DNA from: Thermomonospora echinospora
GTDB taxonomy: Bacteria > Actinomycetota > Actinomycetes > Streptosporangiales > Streptosporangiaceae
Direction: 5' to 3'
NCBI RefSeq assembly: GCF_900108175.1
Contig: NZ_FNVO01000015.1
Coordinates: 1 to 64,000, forward strand
Length of the DNA stretch: 64,000 nucleotides
The notes below the pieces were generated by a model. The model saw only the letters and a program-made list of their open reading frames with translations. It was not told the DNA's origin and ran no database searches. The number at the start of each line of letters is the position of its first letter. The first letter of the stretch is position 1. A program made the translations under genes and the position numbers. This document shows positions 58,210 through 64,000 of this stretch, piece after piece.

Positions 58210-58473
58210 CTAATCCTGCTTGCAGTCGGCAATCGTGAAGCCCACCTGAGGGGAGTTCCCGATCACGATGTAGTGGATCTCGAGGATCTCCAGGCTGCGC
58301 ATCATGGTCGCTTTCTCACCGTAGGTGCCGCAGCCGTTCTGGGAGGTTTTGGAATGCTTCCTGGCCTTGCCCGGGGCATGGGGGCCGTTGTCGGCCACCG
58401 CGGGTGCGGCGCTCACCAGCATGCCGCCTACGGTTGCAGCCAGAACGCCGGCCGTTGCCAGTCGCTTGAGCAC
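58210..58473 (-). CDS. Small secreted protein, paralogue B
   Basis: An 87-aa exported protein. It begins LKRLATAGVLAATVGGMLVS, is cleaved before DNG, and has a basic N-terminal mature part (GKARKHSKTSQNGCGTYGE). The conserved core MMRSLEILEIHYIVIGNSPQ and a final DCKQD follow. The two Cys align with paralogue A. GGGAGGAATC precedes the GTG. The whole unit including ~80 bp of upstream DNA is duplicated, so the pair arose by tandem duplication and diverged mainly in the mature N-terminus. Confidence 0.82.
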   Translation of the reverse strand: MLKRLATAGVLAATVGGMLVSAAPAVADNGPHAPGKARKHSKTSQNGCGTYGEKATMMRSLEILEIHYIVIGNSPQVGFTIADCKQD

Positions 58474-59075
58474 GATTCCTCCCTTTGGGGCCCATGTCGT
58501 TCTCGGCGTGCGGCGTAACACAGCCTGCCGGTCACGGGCTGTGACCGTACCTTGCTTTCCCGCCCGCCGACGCGGCCCGTACGCCCTGCATGCCTTTCCC
58601 TGGGAAGTGCTTTAAGCGGTGACCCCATCGGCAGGACTTTCTTCGCCCCGATCAGTCCCCGGCGGATTACCGCGTCGGGACCTGACACAGCATGTGGTCC
58701 ACCTTCCTCCACCAGCGGACGAAGGCCGGAGACGAACCGAGAGCAATCCTGGCATCACGTTCCGTACCGGCTGGGGTGGCGCACGCTACCAGCGGGTGCC
58801 TTTCCGGACCTGGCCTTGATCAACGACATGCCCTCTCGCCTTCGCACCAGGTGAACGGCCGTTCGTCATCACGCGACGCGGACGGCGCACCCTCCACTCG
58901 GACCGTCACAAGACCTCACCAGCCCCACCCCGCGCCCAGGTGAGAGCGGATTCGCCCGAAATCCCCTGATTTTCCAATGATCGACGGATGCATAGGCGAT
59001 TTTTGACTTCGACCTATGGCGGGATTGCACCCAGGGGCCCGCGAAGGGCCTCTTCGGTACCAAGAGAGGGGGAAC
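58474..59075. other. Intergenic region without a supportable gene
   Basis: About 600 bp between the leftward paralogue B and the rightward membrane-protein gene. Apart from the duplicated promoter region next to paralogue B, I see short frames only, none with codon bias or a ribosome-binding site. A response-regulator gene, expected before a sensor kinase, is not here. Confidence 0.6.
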
Positions 59076-59426
59076 GTGTCGTTGAAGTTCAAGTGGCAGC
59101 GCTGGTCGTACCCGCACTCCACCCAGGGGCGTTACAGGCCCACCGTGGGGGTGCCGTCACTGATCGTCTTCGTGATGGTCGGTGCTCTTGTCGATCTCGG
59201 GATTCGTGACAGAGCCGCGAAGGACGTCGTCCAGGACGCCCGTCCGGCCATCTGTCCCGAGACGTCAAAGGCCCACGGCAGACCCCTCACTGTCGAGGAC
59301 TCTCCCGAGGGAGCCCGGTTCGTGCTCCGCCCGCCGGTGATGCGCCAGGCCGCAGAGCATGACGTCGCGGACCGGCCCGCCGATCGAAGCCGGTCGGCCA
59401 TGGACAGGAAGCACATCGACGGATGA
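59076..59426 (+). CDS. Small membrane protein fused to a copy of a sensor-kinase tail
   Basis: A 116-aa frame. GTG at 59076 has GAGAGGGGGAAC upstream. The first ~50 residues give a basic start (SLKFKWQRWSYPHSTQGRYR) and one TM segment (VGVPSLIVFVMVGALVDLGI). Residues ~70-90 (LTVEDSPEGARFVLRPPV) match the end of the downstream kinase (LRIEDSPRGARFVLRLPL), i.e. the strand after the G2 box. This looks like a chimera left by recombination between two kinase genes. It overlaps the kinase start by ATGA. Whether a functional protein is made is uncertain. Confidence 0.6.
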   Translation: MSLKFKWQRWSYPHSTQGRYRPTVGVPSLIVFVMVGALVDLGIRDRAAKDVVQDARPAICPETSKAHGRPLTVEDSPEGARFVLRPPVMRQAAEHDVADRPADRSRSAMDRKHIDG

Positions 59427-60838
59427 ACAATCAACGACGCTGGTCGATCACAACCCGCATCACCCTTTTCGCCGGGACGGTAGCGGCGCTGCTGTTTGTG
59501 CTAATGGTCGTGATAGTCATGACCGGGGCCTATCGGTTCGCCACCGCGGAGCGCAGGGACGAGGTCATCGCGGCCGGTGGCCGGGTGGCCCACCAAGTGG
59601 AGCACCACCAACTGGCGGCACCGCTGGCCGAGCAGAAAGATCGCAACGTGCAGGTCGTCGATCCCGCGGGAGTGGTCGTCGCCTCCACACCGCAACTGAA
59701 GGGCAAGCCGCCCATGGCCGACTTCGACCCCGACGGCAGGAACATGCGCACCGGTGTCGTCTGCGGCGGAGTCTTTCCCTCCGGCGAGTGCAACATCGTG
59801 GTCGCACAGTCGGCTCACCGGGAGGGGCAGGACTGGACCGTCTACAGCGCCTCTCCCGCGGTTCCCCGGTACGTCACCCCATGGCTGGCGGGAACAGTGG
59901 TCGGAGGCGCCGCGCTGATGGCTCTGGCGATCACCGGGCTCGGCCATCGGATCGTCACCACGTCTCTCAAACCGGTGACCGCCATCCGGGCCGAACTCGA
60001 CAGGATCAGTGAGACCGGCGCCGACCGGCGGGTCCCCCTTCCGCCGAGCCTGGACGAGATCCACGACCTGGCCGGGAGCGTCAACCGCACGCTGGCCCGC
60101 CTCCAGGCCGCGATGCGACAGCAGTGCCATTTCACCTCCGACGCCTCACACGAGTTGCGCACCCCCATCGCGGCGATACGAGCCGAGGTCGAGGACGCTC
60201 TGTACGCGCCCGAGGACACCAGTGTGCCCACGCTGGGCAACGCCGTCCTGAGCAGCGTGGACCGACTCGAGGCGATCGTGGACGACCTGCTGACCATCGC
60301 ACGGCTGGAGGTGAACAGGCCGGCCGGGGGCGAGCCGATCGCCCTTGCCGAGTTCGTGACCGCAGAGCGCGAGAAGCGACAGAACTCGGCCAAGAGGTTC
60401 GAGTACGCGCTGGAGCCCGGCGTGGTGGTGAACGGCGACCGAACACTGCTGTCACGCCTGCTCACCAGCCTGACCGACAACGCCGAACGGCACGCCGCCT
60501 CCACCGTCGCCGTCCGCCTGCGCCGTGCGCCAGGTCCCCAGTGGGACGCCCAACGCTTCCCGCACGGAATCGCACTGCTGGAGGTGATCGACGACGGGCC
60601 GGGCATCGATCCGGACAAGCGCGAGGTGGTCTTCCAACGCTTCGCCCGCCTGGACACCGCCCGCGACAGGGGCACCGGAGGCACCGGCCTGGGGCTGGCG
60701 ATCGCCCGACAGATCGCCGAGGCGTACGACGGCAGCCTGAGAATCGAGGACAGCCCCCGTGGCGCCCGGTTCGTCCTACGCCTTCCCCTCCACCCCATCC
60801 CGGACGACGTGCCGAACGAGAACAGAGGACGTACGTAA
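59423..60838 (+). CDS. Two-component sensor histidine kinase (orphan)
   Basis: A 471-aa kinase. TM1 (ITLFAGTVAALLFVLMVVIV) and TM2 (WLAGTVVGGAALMALAITGL) border a ~110-residue extracellular sensor with two Cys (GVVCGGVFPSGECNIV). HAMP is followed by the H-box TSDASHELRTPIAAIRAEVE, the N-box RLLTSLTDNAERHA, G1 VIDDGPGIDPDKRE, the F-box FQRFARLDTA and G2 GTGGTGLGLAIARQIAEAYD. All elements are intact. No response regulator is adjacent; the upstream ORF appears to be a kinase-derived chimera. The kinase would need a partner encoded elsewhere. Confidence 0.94.
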   Translation: MNNQRRWSITTRITLFAGTVAALLFVLMVVIVMTGAYRFATAERRDEVIAAGGRVAHQVEHHQLAAPLAEQKDRNVQVVDPAGVVVASTPQLKGKPPMADFDPDGRNMRTGVVCGGVFPSGECNIVVAQSAHREGQDWTVYSASPAVPRYVTPWLAGTVVGGAALMALAITGLGHRIVTTSLKPVTAIRAELDRISETGADRRVPLPPSLDEIHDLAGSVNRTLARLQAAMRQQCHFTSDASHELRTPIAAIRAEVEDALYAPEDTSVPTLGNAVLSSVDRLEAIVDDLLTIARLEVNRPAGGEPIALAEFVTAEREKRQNSAKRFEYALEPGVVVNGDRTLLSRLLTSLTDNAERHAASTVAVRLRRAPGPQWDAQRFPHGIALLEVIDDGPGIDPDKREVVFQRFARLDTARDRGTGGTGLGLAIARQIAEAYDGSLRIEDSPRGARFVLRLPLHPIPDDVPNENRGRT

Positions 60839-60948
60839 CCCCCACACCATGACGCCGATTGCGGACCAGCACAGCGGCAAAGCCTGTCGCAGACCAGCCA
60901 AAGTGCCATGTCCTCGGGACCGGAGAACGACGACTTCCCGTCAACGAT

Positions 60949-62583
60949 CTAGTCGTGGCGGGCATCCTGTGCGAGCAGGTGGGTCAATGCCCGCTGTATG
61001 TCGTGCTCCGGCCGCTGAGGAAGGTCGGCGGCGCGCCAGGCGACGAATCCGTCCGGTCGGACGAGGGTCGCGCCGGTTCTCGTGATGCCGTAGGCGTCCG
61101 GCAGCCGGTCTTCAACGTCGTGGAGTTTGGCACCGATGTGGTGAACGTCCAGTTCGACGTCCAGTGACGCCGCCGCCGTCCGGGCCGCCGTGGCCCACTC
61201 CTCGCCGTCTGGGCCGATCAGCACGGTGAAGGCGCCGGTGAACAGGTCGATTGTGGACAGTCTCGTCCCTGCCCGGTCCAGCCATACGTGGGGTGCGCGC
61301 AGACCTGGGCGGCCGCTGGGCCGGCGTGGGTCTTCGACCGGTCCGTCCGGGGTGGGCGTCTCGGTGAGGACGGCCGCGGAGTCGTACCGGTATCCGAAGG
61401 TCATCGTCAGGTCGTCGATCGCCGTGACGTCTTCGCCGGTGCCTTCGTGGCGGTCATGCAGGTGCCGCATCGCGGTCTCCAGCGTTACCTGTGCGACCGG
61501 GCGGCGCTCGTCGTCGTAGGTGTCCAGAAGCGGGTCTCCCGCTCGGCCTTTGACCACGGCGGCGAGTTTCCATGCCAGGTTGTGCGCGTCGGCGATGCCG
61601 GTGTTCGCGCCGTAGGACCCCGAGGGCGGTACGACGTGGGCCGCGTCGCCGGCGAAGAACACCCGCCCGGCCCGGTACCGGTGTGCGACCCACCCGCCGA
61701 TCGCGCTGCTGGAGACCAGCTGAGGCCATCCGGGAACCGGGGGCACGAGCGTGAGGTCGAGGTCTGGATCCCCGACTGCGGCCCGAGCCAGTTCGGCGCA
61801 GCGCTGCTCGGAGAAGTCGTCGGGGCTCTCACCCGTCTCCGGGCGGTAGGGCACCCCGAGCGACCACCGTCCGAATTCACGCGTCGGCACCAGGGCCGTG
61901 CCCATCGCCGGCCGATCGAGGTAGGCGAGCAGGAATCGGCGTCCGCGCAACGCAGCGGTGAGGTCGGCGTCGAAGACGAAATGCACGGCGTGGAAGAGGA
62001 CACCGGGCCCGTCCGCGCCGATGCCGAGCCGGTTGCGCACGCCCGCGCGGTGACCGTCGGCAGCGACCAGGTAATCGGCGCGGACCTGGTACTCATCGTC
62101 GCCGCCGAGATCGCGCACGACGGCCGTCACGCCGTCGGCATCGGCGGCGAAGGAGACCAGCTCGGCGCCGAACCGCACGTCGGCGCCACCGCGTTCGGCG
62201 GCGGCGCGCACGATGCGTTCCAACTCGTCCTGATCGATCATCTGCCAGTCGGTGGGACTGACGGTCGCCGGCGGCCGGACGTGGGCCAGCAGATCGATGC
62301 GGAACCGTTCCCGGCCGGTCAGCGTGTCCGCACCGATCATCTCCGGGAGGTCGGCCGACATCGACGTGCGGCCACGGATCTCCCCTTCCAGGCCGAGGGC
62401 GCGATAGATCTCCATCGAGCGCGGGTTGAACGCCCGTGCCTGCGGCAGCAGCGCGGTGGACGGATGGCGCTCGACCAGCGTCGGGCGGACCCCCTGCCGT
62501 GCGAGGAAAAGCGCCGTGGACAGGCCCGTGATACCTCCTCCCACGATGAGCACAGGGGTTCTGTGGTCGTACGGTCGGGTCAT
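60949..62583 (-). CDS. FAD-dependent aromatic hydroxylase-type monooxygenase
   Basis: A 544-aa class-A flavoprotein monooxygenase of the PHBH/RdmE/rifampicin-monooxygenase group. GXGXXG FAD loop: VLIVGGGITGLSTALFLARQ. The DG motif is YLVAADGHRAGVRNRLGIGA, and the GD motif VFFAGDAAHVVPPSGSYGAN is followed by GIADAHNLAWKLAAVVKG. A C-terminal thioredoxin-like domain (SASLDVELDVHHIG region) is present. It uses NAD(P)H and O2 to hydroxylate phenols or polyketides; antibiotic inactivation is one option. It is divergent from a TetR gene with an operator, so induction by its substrate is likely. Confidence 0.94.
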   Translation of the reverse strand: MTRPYDHRTPVLIVGGGITGLSTALFLARQGVRPTLVERHPSTALLPQARAFNPRSMEIYRALGLEGEIRGRTSMSADLPEMIGADTLTGRERFRIDLLAHVRPPATVSPTDWQMIDQDELERIVRAAAERGGADVRFGAELVSFAADADGVTAVVRDLGGDDEYQVRADYLVAADGHRAGVRNRLGIGADGPGVLFHAVHFVFDADLTAALRGRRFLLAYLDRPAMGTALVPTREFGRWSLGVPYRPETGESPDDFSEQRCAELARAAVGDPDLDLTLVPPVPGWPQLVSSSAIGGWVAHRYRAGRVFFAGDAAHVVPPSGSYGANTGIADAHNLAWKLAAVVKGRAGDPLLDTYDDERRPVAQVTLETAMRHLHDRHEGTGEDVTAIDDLTMTFGYRYDSAAVLTETPTPDGPVEDPRRPSGRPGLRAPHVWLDRAGTRLSTIDLFTGAFTVLIGPDGEEWATAARTAAASLDVELDVHHIGAKLHDVEDRLPDAYGITRTGATLVRPDGFVAWRAADLPQRPEHDIQRALTHLLAQDARHD

Positions 62584-62728
62584 CGTCTCGGCACTCCCGT
62601 CATCGTCGCGCTGGCCGAAGCCGACGGATCATCCGTGGCTCACCCCCAGGACAGGGTCATGGCCATCACCACCGGCACCCGAACGGACGTCATCATGACG
62701 TCCGGCCACCATAATCAACCACTCATCT

Positions 62729-62758
62729 AACTTTATCAACTGTCTGTTTGATTAAGTT
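62729..62758. promoter_or_regulatory. TetR operator between monooxygenase and regulator
   Basis: AACTTTATCAA (62729-62739) and TTGATTAAGTT (62748-62758) form an 11-bp-arm palindrome with one mismatch per arm and an 8-bp spacer. It is AT-rich against the background and sits 43 bp before the TetR start. Confidence 0.78.
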
Positions 62759-62800
62759 GTCCCGTCGGTTGGGCTGGTCAGGCGTAGGTACGATCGTGGC

Positions 62801-63433
62801 GTGTCCCCGTCCAAGCCCCGGCGATCACCCAAGCCGCAGGAACGGCAGCGCGATCCGGACCGCACCCGCAAGCGCATCCTGGACGCGGCGGCGGCCGAGT
62901 TCGCCGCGCACGGGTACGCCGGCGCCCGGATCAGCGCGATCGCAGCCAGGGCCGGCGTCAACCAGCAGCTGATCTCCTACTACTTCGACGGCAAGGAAGG
63001 CCTCTACCAGGCCATATCGCAACACTGGCGGCAGCGCGAGAGCGAGTTGGCGCCGCCCGGCATGCCGCTGCCCGAGCAGATCCACCAGTACGCGCTGGAG
63101 GCGCTGAACAACCCGGACGGCGTCCGGCTCATGGCGTGGAGCGGCCTGGAGTACACCGGCCCGGAAACCGACCCCGACCACGCACCACGCGCGGAGCGAC
63201 TGCAACGCAGCATCGACGAGATCAGTGCCCTGCAAGCGGCCGGCCGGCTGCCCGCCGAGGTGGACCCGGCCTGTCTGACCGTCATGCTGATGGCCGCCGC
63301 GATGGCGACCACCACACTCCCGCACGTCATCGAGGGCGTCTGCCAGGTGGACCCCCGCTCCCCCGAGTTCGTCCACCACTACGCCGACCAGCTCACCATC
63401 CTCACCCGGATCCTCGGACTCGGCCCCGCCTAG
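62801..63433 (+). CDS. TetR family transcriptional regulator
   Basis: A 210-aa regulator with a basic N-terminal arm (KPRRSPKPQERQRDPDRTRK). The HTH follows (RILDAAAAEFAAHGYAGARI, SAIAARAGVNQQLISYYFDG, KEGLYQAISQHWRQRE). The C-terminal domain is of the TetR_C group seen in repressors of flavin monooxygenases. GTG start; only a weak ribosome-binding site. It is divergent from the FAD monooxygenase across an AT-rich palindrome, its expected binding site. Confidence 0.92.
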   Translation: MSPSKPRRSPKPQERQRDPDRTRKRILDAAAAEFAAHGYAGARISAIAARAGVNQQLISYYFDGKEGLYQAISQHWRQRESELAPPGMPLPEQIHQYALEALNNPDGVRLMAWSGLEYTGPETDPDHAPRAERLQRSIDEISALQAAGRLPAEVDPACLTVMLMAAAMATTTLPHVIEGVCQVDPRSPEFVHHYADQLTILTRILGLGPA

Positions 63434-63562
63434 AACGCGGCCCGACTACGCCGATCGGGCGGCGGGCGTGGCCGATGTCGTCACACGCGGACCATGACGT
63501 GCGTCAGTGAAATGACCCCTTCGCCAAACCGCCCTGACCTGCGGCACTCGGCTGCACTCGCG

Positions 63563-64000
63563 CTAGCGGCCACGGCTGCGCAGCAGGTCTTGCGTGTAGG
63601 CGGCGAGACGGGCGGCATCGTCAGGGTTCAAGGTCTTCAAGGACAAGTCGACGGGCTTGCCGCGGTCGATCGCGGACAGCGCACCTGCGGGCGGGTGGTC
63701 GATCCATTCGACGATCGGCCGGACCGCGTCGACAACAGGGCGGGCGAAGAACCTCGCGAGCAGTTCGATCGTGTTCTGGATGAGCGGGTTCGAGTGGGCG
63801 TCGGATCCGCTGCGGGTGAACCCGGGATGGTAGAGGATGTAGCGGATCTTGCTCTCCGTCTGGCCGGCGAACGCGACGCCGAGCAGGTCGTTCGCCCGGC
63901 CGGCCTGGAGTTGGGCGCGCACCTGACCGTAACGGCGTGTCAACTGCGGATCGTCCCAAAAGATCTTTCCTGCGGTGTTGCCGACACCGGCCACGTTGAT
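63563..64000 (-). CDS. Short-chain dehydrogenase/reductase, C-terminal part, truncated by window edge
   Basis: The frame is open to the window edge. Visible residues start INVAGVGNTAGKIFWDDPQL and continue QLQAGRANDLLGVAFAGQTE. KIRYILYHPGFTRSG corresponds to the loop after the catalytic Tyr/Lys in SDR proteins of the retinol-dehydrogenase-like group (the 'HPG-V-T' segment). A helical C-terminus follows (LIQNTIELLARFFARPVVDA). The NAD-binding N-terminus lies outside. It converges with the TetR gene, 130 bp away. Confidence 0.8.
   Translation of the reverse strand: MNVAGVGNTAGKIFWDDPQLTRRYGQVRAQLQAGRANDLLGVAFAGQTESKIRYILYHPGFTRSGSDAHSNPLIQNTIELLARFFARPVVDAVRPIVEWIDHPPAGALSAIDRGKPVDLSLKTLNPDDAARLAAYTQDLLRSRGR

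Noticed and set aside
1-64000. tRNA, rRNA, riboswitch or CRISPR array.
   Set aside because: No cloverleaf with CCA-type end, no rRNA-like sequence, no spaced repeats and no convincing aptamer consensus were seen; a covariance-model scan would be decisive.

Overview
The window is very GC-rich DNA with the codon bias, GTG/TTG starts, ECF sigma factors, TetR/MerR/HxlR/SARP regulators and lipoproteins of a filamentous actinomycete. A member of the Streptosporangiales (Thermomonosporaceae, Actinomadura-like) would fit, but this is inferred from gene content because no rRNA or other phylogenetic marker is present. It reads as an accessory, regulator-rich chromosomal segment with one core-metabolism block (aspartate kinase and aspartate-semialdehyde dehydrogenase).

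Layout, left part. At 1-2.1 kb lie the tail of an IS5-group transposase and a divergent quinone oxidoreductase/TetR pair with two operator palindromes. At 2.6-4.8 kb is an XRE regulator followed by two small coupled genes and a terminator. At 4.9-5.8 kb is a Panacea-type toxin-antitoxin pair, with a perfect LexA box about 260 bp upstream. The ask-asd operon (6.2-8.6 kb) ends in strong terminators. It is followed on the other strand by a 627-aa secreted protein built of Gln-Gly-Pro-Glu repeats. At 10.9-18 kb are PucR regulator and HSL-type hydrolase, a THUMP RNA methyltransferase, a SigE-type ECF sigma factor with a membrane partner, an FMN reductase and a SMI1/KNR4 protein. At 18.2-23.4 kb are an APC permease, a GlxA/AraC regulator, an imine-reductase-like enzyme divergent from HxlR, an IS5 remnant and a TetR gene. 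At 23.4-28.4 kb are an S9 peptidase, two lipoproteins and a multidrug-type ABC half-transporter behind a SoxR-like operator.

The most interesting block is 29.1-34.0 kb. A stand-alone SARP activator is followed by a 104-aa secreted peptide precursor with its own promoter and terminator. Next comes an operon of lipoprotein, membrane-anchored peptidoglycan-binding adaptor, MacB-type ATPase and FtsX-type permease. Both transcription units start with matching CTTA-containing direct repeats placed as SARP boxes would be, suggesting one small-peptide export or envelope-response system.

Right part. At 34.2-40.1 kb are a secreted GDSL esterase, dTDP-glucose dehydratase, a 1.3-kb lower-GC intergenic region, an undecaprenyl-phosphate sugar transferase and an MFS exporter. 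At 40.6-42.2 kb is a DGPF-protein/ECF42 sigma pair with a matching promoter. At 42.3-48.6 kb are a hotdog protein with a double-MerR regulator, a 57-aa hydrophobic protein, a C-terminally shortened PEP/pyruvate dikinase with a coupled partner, and a TetR gene with a 37-bp operator. At 48.8-51.2 kb is an ECF41 (SigJ) sigma factor plus FAD oxidoreductase, each behind the same TGTCACA-N16-TGTC promoter. At 51.3-55 kb are TetR/thioesterase and MerR/imine-reductase divergent pairs. At 55.1-60.8 kb are a TPR membrane protein, a lipoprotein, two tandem duplicated small secreted proteins, and an orphan sensor kinase preceded by a gene carrying a copy of the kinase tail. The window ends with an aromatic-type FAD monooxygenase/TetR pair and the tail of a short-chain dehydrogenase.
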